Below are positions 1 to 5,088 of a stretch of 5,088 bases of DNA, in pieces; position 1 is the first letter of the stretch; every line of letters begins with the position of its first letter. The notes under the pieces were generated by a model. That model saw nothing but the letters and a program-made list of their open reading frames with translations. It made no database searches and was not told the origin of the DNA. This DNA comes from Acidobacteriaceae bacterium. Its GTDB lineage: Bacteria > Acidobacteriota > Terriglobia > Terriglobales > Acidobacteriaceae. Where the stretch lies: NCBI GenBank assembly GCA_030044455.1, contig JASHVU010000281.1, positions 1 to 5,088 of the forward strand, written 5' to 3'. A program made the position numbers and the translations under genes.

Positions 1-354
1 CCGCCGGCTCTCATTTGCATCGATAAAGGTGGCATTGTCGCGAGTGTGGAAATGGTTCGCTGCGGCCGCTTCGATGGAGCTGTCCGGGACGCACTTGCCA
101 TCTACCTTCTCACTGCCACCCGCGAGACGTGTCTAGTTCGCGCAGCGAAGCACTCCGGCGATCGAGAGATCTTTGCGCTCCAGGCTACGCTTCCTGCCTG
201 GCCTAGCTCCGAAGAAATGGACCATACACTGGCTGCGCTTTCCGTAGCCCACCGTGCCTGCGTGCGAGAAGCGAACGTGCTGCTCAATGAAGCGGCGGCG
301 CGGTACTACTTAACAGCCCGCGGTCCTGCCATCACCTCACAACCCAATCAATAA
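1..354 (+). CDS. Unrecognised protein, C-terminal part (5' end outside window)
   Basis: The reading frame is open from the first base to a TAA at 352-354, so the gene probably begins upstream. In-frame GTG at 46 and ATG at 52 are possible starts, but neither has a well-placed Shine-Dalgarno; the nearest purine run (AAAGGTGG, 25-32) is about 13 bases before the GTG. The visible 117 residues read as a short strand (ALICIDKGGIVASVEMV), a helix (GAVRDALAIYLLTATRE), a strand (REIFALQATL), a Trp-Pro turn, then a long alanine-rich helix (TLAALSVAHRACVREANVLL) running to a polar tail. There is no signal peptide, no transmembrane segment and no catalytic motif that I recognise. Its stop lies 15 bases before the start of the ubiquitin-like gene, which suggests the same transcript. 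I cannot name a family. It could be a conjugation partner, an adaptor or an unrelated upstream gene. That it is coding is fairly likely; the function is unknown. Confidence 0.6.
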   Translation, partial: PPALICIDKGGIVASVEMVRCGRFDGAVRDALAIYLLTATRETCLVRAAKHSGDREIFALQATLPAWPSSEEMDHTLAALSVAHRACVREANVLLNEAAARYYLTARGPAITSQPNQ

Positions 355-355
355 A

Positions 356-361
356 AAGGAG
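356..361 (+). promoter_or_regulatory. Ribosome binding site that sets the start of the ubiquitin-like gene
   Basis: AAGGAG lies directly behind the upstream stop codon. It is only 2 bases from the ATG at 364 but 8 bases from the ATG at 370. The second distance is the normal one, so translation most likely starts at 370, making the protein 92 rather than 94 residues. Confidence 0.75.
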
Positions 362-369
362 AAATGACC

Positions 370-648
370 ATGGCAAATCCTGCAGAAATCGAACTCGAGA
401 TCAGCGACGTGTCAGGGCAGAAGGTGCTTTCGGTGGCGAATGCGCCCACTGCCAACACCGTTGGTGAACTGATCCGCGAGGTGCTTGGGCACATGAATCT
501 GCCCAAAAATGACTCCGGCGGAACTCCGCTCACCTACCAGGCGCGGCTCGAACGCGAAGGCCGTCATTTGCACGCATCCGAGCGCATTGGTGACGCCCTG
601 GAAAGAGGGGATCGGCTCACCCTTCAGCCAAACGTCGACGCCGGCTAG
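370..648 (+). CDS. Ubiquitin-like (YukD-like beta-grasp) small protein, candidate protein tag
   Basis: This 92-residue soluble protein has no signal peptide or membrane segment. The residue pattern matches the ubiquitin/YukD fold: strand 1 (EIELEISDV, about 6-14), a turn with Gly, strand 2 (KVLSVANAP, 18-26), Thr-Val then a helix (VGELIREVLGHM, 31-42), a Gly-rich loop, strand 3 (YQARLEREG, 56-64), His-Leu, a short helix (SERIGDALERGD, 70-81) and a final strand (RLTLQP). The ending GDRLTL recalls the YukD GDRLEI-type ending. The tail is P-N-V-D-A-G, with a single terminal Gly preceded by Ala instead of the ubiquitin Gly-Gly. There are only two lysines (18, 46). Pup, by contrast, is largely disordered and ends Gly-Gly-Gln/Glu. 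Placement directly before a JAMM protease, an Mpa-like ATPase and a Dop/PafA homologue argues for a role as a conjugated or recognised tag (inference). Alternatively it could be a non-conjugated YukD-like adaptor. The start was chosen from Shine-Dalgarno spacing; ATG 364 is the alternative. Confidence 0.8.
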   Translation: MANPAEIELEISDVSGQKVLSVANAPTANTVGELIREVLGHMNLPKNDSGGTPLTYQARLEREGRHLHASERIGDALERGDRLTLQPNVDAG

Positions 649-675
649 AGCAAACCGCCAAAGACGGAGTTTTGA

Positions 676-1698
676 ATGCCCTTAACCTCTCCATACCGCT
701 TCGCGGTGGCAATGTTCGCTGAAGATGGAACCAGCCTGGGAACCGTCGCGGCGAAGCGCGACTGGGGGCCTGTCCATGAATGGACGCGTTTCCGTTTTCA
801 ACGCCGGGGTCAACTTTCTCTGGATGGAGATGGGAGCGCGTCCGTGCTACCGGTGTGGGAGACAACGTTGGGCGAACCCTACTGCCGCGGCTACCGCATC
901 CAGATCGAGCAGCCGGGCCGCGTGCCGCTTTGCTCCGATTTTCCCAACACGCATTTTCGCGATGCCGCCAGCACCGTGGCCTCGGTCTTCGTGGAGCAGA
1001 AGAAGCTTCGCGAGGGTGAGTACTACTCGTATCTCGTCGTCGCGCAGCCGGCGCCTGTTCAGCCCGAGAGCCCCGGCGGACTTCGCGTTTGCAACGCCTC
1101 GCCTCCGGTTCCGGCGCGCAACGCATCACTGAATATCTTCCTCACCGCTTCGACTGCGTGCGGAACCATCGACGACAGTGACATGCCGGTGTTCGTATCA
1201 CCTCAAGTCTTGGAGGAAGCCGCGGCGCAAACCCGGGCGCATGAAGGCACCGAAACTGGAGGGATTCTCATTGGAAAGCTCTGGCGTGATCTCGCCGTCG
1301 CGGAGATCTTTGCCCAAGTCACAGCGGCCGTTCCTGCAGAGCACAGCATCGGCAATCATGTAAAACTCACTTTCACTCCCCAAACCTGGACTGCTGCCAA
1401 CGCTGCACTTCAGCTGCGCAATCGGGACGAGATTCTGTTGGGTTACTGGCATTCCCACCCTGTTCGCACGTGGTGCAAGGGAAGGTCGTGCTCTCTCGAT
1501 GCACAGAAATCATGCCGTTTCGCTAAAGACTTCTTCAGTGCAGACGACGAGGATGTCCTGCGCGCAGCATTTCCGGCTCCATGGTGTTTCGCCATCGTCG
1601 CAAATGACACGGCCTTCACCGATCTGACGTTCAGCATGTTCGGAAACCGCGAAGGGATTACAACACCGCGAGGATTCTTCGTTCTTAGGGAGGGCTAG
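676..1698 (+). CDS. JAB/JAMM (MPN+) metalloprotease with unknown N-terminal domain; candidate deconjugating isopeptidase
   Basis: This is a 340-residue predicted cytosolic zinc protease. Residues 1 to about 125 form a strand-rich region I do not recognise (Cys70, Cys86; strands such as YRIQIEQ and YYSYLVVAQP), followed by a Pro-rich linker (about 124-147). The JAB domain spans about 172-336: FVSPQVLEEAAAQ, then T-E-T-G-G-I-L-I-G with the catalytic Glu193, the long strand/helix region LTFTPQTW, GYWHSHP with zinc ligands His259 and His261, and Ser288-x-x-Asp291 in FFSADDED. In typical JAMM domains about 7 residues separate the HxHP and SxxD elements; here there are 25, including Cys267, Cys272 and Cys280. 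Family members cleave isopeptide or peptide bonds after ubiquitin-like C-termini. Next to a ubiquitin-like gene this suggests tag removal (inference). The tag already ends in Gly, so maturation cleavage is not required. GGAG at 666-669 lies 6 bases before the ATG. The gene starts 27 bases after the tag gene and ends 1 base before the ATPase gene. Confidence 0.88.
   Translation: MPLTSPYRFAVAMFAEDGTSLGTVAAKRDWGPVHEWTRFRFQRRGQLSLDGDGSASVLPVWETTLGEPYCRGYRIQIEQPGRVPLCSDFPNTHFRDAASTVASVFVEQKKLREGEYYSYLVVAQPAPVQPESPGGLRVCNASPPVPARNASLNIFLTASTACGTIDDSDMPVFVSPQVLEEAAAQTRAHEGTETGGILIGKLWRDLAVAEIFAQVTAAVPAEHSIGNHVKLTFTPQTWTAANAALQLRNRDEILLGYWHSHPVRTWCKGRSCSLDAQKSCRFAKDFFSADDEDVLRAAFPAPWCFAIVANDTAFTDLTFSMFGNREGITTPRGFFVLREG
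1687..1694 (+). promoter_or_regulatory. Ribosome binding site inside the JAMM gene, supporting a GTG start for the ATPase
   Basis: AGGGAGGG (core GGAGG at 1689-1693) lies within the last codons of the JAMM gene, 6 bases before GTG 1700. It supports this GTG over the in-frame ATG at 1742, and the overlap makes translational coupling to the upstream gene likely. Confidence 0.7.
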
Positions 1699-1699
1699 C

Positions 1700-3397
1700 G
1701 TGACGCGCAGACAAACAGAAGAAGCACATTGTACGAACGGGATGCTCGACGCCATCATACGTGGCATAGGCCCATTCCAGACTATGGAAGAGCGCACAGC
1801 GGGACTGCAGCATTTGCGTGAAACCGGCGCCGAAAACAACGGCGCAATCGACGGCTATCTTTTGCAGCAGTTCTCTGAATTCAACGAGGCACTCAACACC
1901 GTTCAGGAGGAGCATTGCAAACTGCGCTTTCTAATCGAAAGTCTGACCGCGCCCCCGTCTTTCCCGGCCATCTACCTGGCTCCGGCGAAAGGGTCGGGAG
2001 CTGATCGCGCGATTGTGCAGACGGAAAGCGATCGCCGTGTCGTTCGGCTCGAAGACGGCATTGATATCTCCGAGCTCAACCCCGGTGACGAGGTTCTTCT
2101 GAACCACGAGAAAAACTGCCTGGTCGCGAAGTCCGAAGATCCCAGCTTTCTGACAGGTGAGGTTGCCGTTTACAGCCGTGACCTTCACGATGGAAGAATC
2201 GTCGTGCGCCTCCGCGATGAGGAGCTTGTTGTCCTGCCCAGGGCCGCGCTCCGCGACGCGAAGATCAAGCCGGGAGACGGAGTCCGATTCAACCGCAATC
2301 TGGGTTTGGCATTTGAAAGGATCGAGGCATCCAGGGGCGAGGAGTACTTCATCGAAACGACGCCCGGCGACACGTTTTCTGAGATTGGTGGACTCGACCG
2401 CGAGATCGAGCAGTTAAAGCGTCTGATGACTTTGCATATCCACCACCAGGAGATGACCGGCAAATACCGCCTGGCGCAAAAGAGGTCGGTTTTGATGGAG
2501 GGACCGCCCGGCAACGGCAAGACAAAAATCGCCAAAGCAACCTGTAACTGGCTGGCGACTCTGTCCGCGATCGGCCGCTCCCGCTTCATCAACATTAAGC
2601 CCGGCGGGCTGAACTCCATGTGGTACGGCCAGACGGAACAGCATTACCGCGAGGTTTTCCGCATTGCTCGTGAGACGGCCGCTGCCGAGCGGGGAGTTCC
2701 CGTCGTGATGTTTTGGGACGAAGTCGATGCCATCGGCACGCATCGTGGGGAGTCGATCCACCGTATCGACGATCGCATGCTCAACGCCTTCATGGCGGAG
2801 CTGAATGGTCTTGAAGAGTGCGGCAACATCGTGATTCTGGCAGCGACCAATCGCATCGACTCAATCGATTCAGCACTACTGCGCCCGGGCCGGTTGGGCG
2901 ACCTGGTCCTGCACGTCCCTGCTCCCAGAGCAAATGGCGCGCGCCAAATCCTGAGTCATTATCTCCCTATGGATGTCCCTTACGCCGCAAACGGCGAGGG
3001 CTCCGTATCGACACGAGAAGCTTTGCTCGACCTGGCGGTCGCCCAGATCTTTTCAACGGACTCCGAAACGGAGCTGGCCCACCTGATGCTGCGCGACGGC
3101 AAAAGCCGGACCGTGCGCGCTTCAGATCTGATCAGTGGGGCGCAGCTGGAGTCCATCGCGCAATCGGCGCTCGAGCGCGCTTGTGTTCGCGAGGCAGAGG
3201 GCGGTCCAGCCGGTTTGGGCAAATCCGATGTGAACGCCGCCATCGAGGAATTCTTCGCTTCCGCGGCACGGCCGCTGACGCCCCGCAACGCGCGCAGCTA
3301 CGTACGCGACCTGCCGCAGGACGTCGATGTGGTCCGTGTCGACCTCGTCGAACGCAAGGTCAAGAAGGCTTATCGATACCGGGTGGAGGCCGCCTGA
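1700..3397 (+). CDS. Mpa/ARC-type proteasomal AAA+ ATPase
   Basis: This 565-residue predicted hexameric unfoldase matches the layout of mycobacterial Mpa/ARC. An N-terminal coiled-coil segment (about 50-83) leads to a Pro-Pro linker (LTAPPSFPAIYLA; Mpa has a similar LGQPPSGY segment). Two OB-like domains follow (about 88-150 and 150-210, ending AFERI as in Mpa), then FSEIGGLDREIEQ and the AAA module. Walker A is GPPGNGKT (268-275), Walker B ends F-W-D-E (Asp340, Glu341), the pore loop is W-Y-G (308-310) where Mpa has an aromatic-hydrophobic-Gly, sensor-1 Asn is 384, and the arginine-finger region is LLRPGR (393-398). A C-terminal helical region follows (about 480-520) and then a basic tail. 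In Mpa the coiled coil binds Pup, and a C-terminal Gly-Gln-Tyr-Leu docks on the 20S core; here the tail ends R-V-E-A-A, so that docking motif is absent. There is no protease domain (no FtsH-type HExxH). It probably unfolds tagged proteins; the peptidase partner is not in the window. Family assignment is firm; tag recognition is inferred. Confidence 0.93.
   Translation: MTRRQTEEAHCTNGMLDAIIRGIGPFQTMEERTAGLQHLRETGAENNGAIDGYLLQQFSEFNEALNTVQEEHCKLRFLIESLTAPPSFPAIYLAPAKGSGADRAIVQTESDRRVVRLEDGIDISELNPGDEVLLNHEKNCLVAKSEDPSFLTGEVAVYSRDLHDGRIVVRLRDEELVVLPRAALRDAKIKPGDGVRFNRNLGLAFERIEASRGEEYFIETTPGDTFSEIGGLDREIEQLKRLMTLHIHHQEMTGKYRLAQKRSVLMEGPPGNGKTKIAKATCNWLATLSAIGRSRFINIKPGGLNSMWYGQTEQHYREVFRIARETAAAERGVPVVMFWDEVDAIGTHRGESIHRIDDRMLNAFMAELNGLEECGNIVILAATNRIDSIDSALLRPGRLGDLVLHVPAPRANGARQILSHYLPMDVPYAANGEGSVSTREALLDLAVAQIFSTDSETELAHLMLRDGKSRTVRASDLISGAQLESIAQSALERACVREAEGGPAGLGKSDVNAAIEEFFASAARPLTPRNARSYVRDLPQDVDVVRVDLVERKVKKAYRYRVEAA
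3385..3389 (+). promoter_or_regulatory. Ribosome binding site that sets the start of the Dop/PafA homologue
   Basis: GGAGG within the last codons of the ATPase gene lies 9 bases before ATG 3399. This favours 3399 over an in-frame ATG at 3327, which would add 24 residues overlapping the ATPase gene and resembling nothing in the Dop/PafA family. Confidence 0.75.
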
Positions 3398-3398
3398 G

Positions 3399-5060
3399 AT
3401 GAGCGGCGATTACCTCAGTTCAGACAGCGTCCCACTGCTCCCGCGGTTGTGCGGCGCAGATATCGAGCTGGGCAACTTCATTCGCGGGGTCGACCGGCCC
3501 GATGGAACCGGCTTCGAAGCATCGCGCGCGCTGCTCGCCGAGATCAGCGGATATCCGAAACGCCACGACGGCTATCCTGGCAATCTTTGGTCGATTGCGA
3601 AGAGCAGGATCGATTCCGGTGTGAGAGGCGATACGGGGGATTGGGCGTCGACCCGGTCATACGGCGTCAACTTTCAGGATGTTGGCCGGCGTTTCCTGGC
3701 CAGCAACGGTAGTTGCGCCTATATCGACCTGAACCATCTCGAGCTGGCGATTCCGGAGGTAATAAGTGCATACGACCACGTGGCGGCGTGGCATGCGATG
3801 CTGCGCATCGCGAGAGCGGCGCTCGATCAGGCCAATGCGTTCCGGGATGAGGAGAACCGCATTCAGATCCTGGTTAACAACTCAGACGGCCTGGGGAGCT
3901 CCTCATACGGAAGTCATTTGAACTTCCTCATCAGCCGGCGCACTTTCGACAGCATCTTCTGGCGAAGGTTGCATTACCTGCAGTTTCTTGCTTCCTTCCA
4001 GGTATCGGCCATACTTCTCACCGGGCAGGGAAAAGTTGGCGCAGAGAATGCCCGCAAGGAGACGTCCTATCAGATCAGCCAGCGCGCAGATTTCTTCGAG
4101 GTCGTGCAAGGAATTCAGACTACATTCAATCGTCCGATCGTAAACTCGCGCGACGAATCATTGTGCGGTAAACCTCAGATTGAAGATCCACTTGGACCGG
4201 CCCGCCTCCACGTAATCTTCTTCGACAGCGCCTTGGCTCATGGTTCAGCGTTGTTCCGAGTGGGGCTCATGCAGCTGATGCTCACCCTCATCGAACGCGA
4301 CTACGTGAACCCGGGGCTGATCCTCGAAGACCCTCTGGCCGCTGTACTCGCATACAGCCACGATCCGACTCTGCGGGCGAGTGCGCGGCTTATCCATGGC
4401 GAACGTGTGACGGCTCTCGACTTGCAGAACGCCTATCTGGATTGGGTGAAGCATTACTCCGCGCAAGGTGTGTTCGATGGGGTCGTCCCCCGGGCCGAGG
4501 AAATCATCGCGCTCTGGGAAAACACGCTTATCAAGTTTGGCCATCGGGACCTGATGGCGCTTGCTCCGCGCCTCGACTGGGTTCGTAAATTGGCCCTGAT
4601 CGAGCGGACAATGGAGCAGAATCCCAAACTGAATTGGAAATCACCAGAAGCCAAAGTGATCGATCACATGTACTCGAGCCTCGACAGCGACGGACTTTAC
4701 TGGGCCTACGAGTCGAGCAGACAAATGGAGCGGCATGTGAGCGAGGAAGAGATTGTCCGCTTTGTCGTGGATCCTCCCTCCGACACGCGGGCATGGACGA
4801 GAGCCATGCTCCTCAGGCGTGCGGCGGAAGAAGACGTGGACGTGCATCTGGCAGACTGGGACAGCCTTACGTTCAGGATGCGAGGCTCGAACGGGTGGCC
4901 AGTCTACCGCACGATCGCTCTTCCCGACCCGCTTGCGCTTGCAAAGGTCGAAGCGGAGCCGATCTTCGACAGTAGCGAAAACTTCGCCGAGCTGCTCAAC
5001 AGACTTCAAGAAATCGCGAATATCCCGCGGCCGCTCGCATTAACTTCCGCAGTGAATTGA
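3399..5060 (+). CDS. Dop/PafA-family carboxylate-amine enzyme (Dop-like)
   Basis: This 553-residue protein belongs to the glutamine-synthetase-related family of the Pup ligase PafA and the Pup deamidase/depupylase Dop. Near the N-terminus G-A-D-I-E-L-G (19-25) corresponds to the metal-binding G-x-E-x-E-[YF]-G, with Asp21 replacing the first Glu. Y-I-D-L-N-H-L-E (108-115) matches Dop Y-V-D-H-A-H-P-E in spacing, so Asp110 is the equivalent of the catalytic Asp. An extended stretch before it (about 65-105) resembles the Dop loop that PafA lacks. NNSDGLG (160-166) and YGSHLNFLISR (170-180) match Dop NNVDGKG and YGSHENYLMSR, except that the conserved Glu is Leu174. S-Q-R-A-D (227-231), N-S-R-D-E (249-253) and R-L-H-V-I (269-273) are conserved. 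The C-terminal domain (DPPSDTRAW at 458-466, WDSLTF at 487-492) follows Dop to the end. It may ligate, deamidate or remove the tag; sequence alone does not decide. The gene begins 1 base after the ATPase stop, indicating tight co-expression. Confidence 0.92.
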   Translation: MSGDYLSSDSVPLLPRLCGADIELGNFIRGVDRPDGTGFEASRALLAEISGYPKRHDGYPGNLWSIAKSRIDSGVRGDTGDWASTRSYGVNFQDVGRRFLASNGSCAYIDLNHLELAIPEVISAYDHVAAWHAMLRIARAALDQANAFRDEENRIQILVNNSDGLGSSSYGSHLNFLISRRTFDSIFWRRLHYLQFLASFQVSAILLTGQGKVGAENARKETSYQISQRADFFEVVQGIQTTFNRPIVNSRDESLCGKPQIEDPLGPARLHVIFFDSALAHGSALFRVGLMQLMLTLIERDYVNPGLILEDPLAAVLAYSHDPTLRASARLIHGERVTALDLQNAYLDWVKHYSAQGVFDGVVPRAEEIIALWENTLIKFGHRDLMALAPRLDWVRKLALIERTMEQNPKLNWKSPEAKVIDHMYSSLDSDGLYWAYESSRQMERHVSEEEIVRFVVDPPSDTRAWTRAMLLRRAAEEDVDVHLADWDSLTFRMRGSNGWPVYRTIALPDPLALAKVEAEPIFDSSENFAELLNRLQEIANIPRPLALTSAVN

Positions 5061-5065
5061 CTTAC

Positions 5066-5071
5066 GAGGGG
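5066..5071 (+). promoter_or_regulatory. Ribosome binding site of the next gene
   Basis: GAGGGG lies in the 19-base gap after the Dop-like gene, 8 bases before ATG 5080. No terminator-like hairpin separates the two genes, so the operon probably continues. Confidence 0.6.
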
Positions 5072-5079
5072 TGACCTAT

Positions 5080-5088
5080 ATGCGTTTT
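5080..5088 (+). CDS. Start of a further gene (3' end outside window)
   Basis: Only the first three codons (Met-Arg-Phe) are visible. The start is supported by the well-spaced GAGGGG upstream. An in-frame GTG at 5071 is an alternative but would overlap that site. Nothing can be said about the product. Its position directly after the Dop-like gene makes it a prime candidate for another component of the same system, such as a peptidase, a second ligase paralogue or a tag. Confidence 0.5.

Larger units (their letters stand above)
1..5088 (+). other. Co-directional operon: tag, JAMM protease, Mpa-like ATPase, Dop-like enzyme
   Basis: All genes lie on one strand. The gaps between the chosen starts and stops are 15, 27, 1, 1 and 19 bases, and each start has its own Shine-Dalgarno. 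No promoter, terminator hairpin, tRNA, repeat, insertion sequence or CRISPR structure was seen. The promoter must lie upstream of the window or inside the first partial gene. Co-transcription is inferred from spacing. Confidence 0.75.

Noticed and set aside
370..648. Small protein as Pup or UBact
   Set aside because: It shows regular strand and helix patterning like ubiquitin/YukD and ends Ala-Gly, not the disordered sequence with terminal Gly-Gly-Gln/Glu of Pup-type tags.
617..1129. Long minus-strand frame (170 residues) opposite the JAMM N-terminal region
   Set aside because: Arg/Pro/Ser-rich low-complexity translation typical of the shadow of a GC-rich gene. It has no motif, and the opposite strand is well explained by the JAMM gene.
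1700..3397. ATPase as FtsH, Cdc48 or a eukaryote-type Rpt subunit
   Set aside because: It has one AAA module, no HExxH protease and no second AAA domain. The Pro-Pro linker, the AFERI end of the OB region and IGGLDREIEQ match Mpa/ARC best.
3327..3398. 24-residue N-terminal extension of the Dop-like protein from ATG 3327
   Set aside because: It overlaps the ATPase gene, does not resemble the family, and ATG 3399 has a well-spaced GGAGG.
2818..3402. Plus-strand 194-residue frame inside the ATPase gene
   Set aside because: The translation is extremely Arg-rich and it lies wholly within a clear AAA+ coding region in another frame.
3399..5060. Dop-like protein as PafA ligase proper
   Set aside because: The D-x-x-H-x-E spacing, the Dop-loop-like stretch and the DGxG/YGSH motifs resemble Dop; PafA has D-x-x-x-H-P-E and YGCHENY. 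A ligase activity cannot be excluded, so this is a relationship call and not a functional one.
1..5088. Mobile elements, CRISPR arrays, tRNA genes, riboswitches or terminators
   Set aside because: No direct or inverted repeats, repeat-spacer pattern, cloverleaf or hairpin plus T-run was seen by eye. Nearly every base is coding.

Overview
The window is a compact, all-plus-strand, GC-rich bacterial operon segment. Four complete genes and two gene edges are packed end to end, with no intergenic gap longer than about 30 bases. Strong GGAG/GGAGG ribosome binding sites, short spacings and dense coding with little intergenic DNA suggest a soil-type bacterium. Acidobacteriota is a plausible guess, because proteasome/pupylation-like genes occur there outside Actinobacteria, but nothing in the window proves the taxon.

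Layout: (1) 1-354, the 3' end of a gene I do not recognise. (2) 370-648, a 92-residue protein with the strand-helix-strand pattern of a ubiquitin/YukD-like beta-grasp fold, ending in Ala-Gly. (3) 676-1698, a 340-residue protein with an uncharacterised N-terminal half and a C-terminal JAB/JAMM (MPN+) metalloprotease domain. Its Glu, His-Ser-His-Pro and Ser-x-x-Asp motif is complete, but an unusual cysteine-bearing insertion splits it. (4) 1700-3397, a 565-residue AAA+ ATPase that follows the mycobacterial Mpa/ARC proteasomal ATPase domain by domain: coiled coil, tandem OB-like region, AAA module and C-terminal tail. (5) 3399-5060, a 553-residue homologue of the Dop/PafA family (Pup deamidase/depupylase and Pup ligase), closer to Dop. 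(6) 5080 onward, the first codons of another gene, preceded by a good ribosome binding site.

Taken together, the window looks like a hybrid of two tagging worlds. It has a ubiquitin-like tag and a JAMM isopeptidase, as in ubiquitin-type systems. It also has an Mpa/ARC-type unfoldase and a Dop/PafA carboxylate-amine enzyme, as in pupylation. No E1, E2, Pup or 20S proteasome subunit is visible inside the window. The working model (inference) is that the Dop/PafA-like enzyme activates or processes the tag or its conjugates, the JAMM protein removes the tag, and the ATPase unfolds tagged proteins, possibly for a peptidase encoded outside the window. The two unfinished genes at the edges are where missing partners should be sought.
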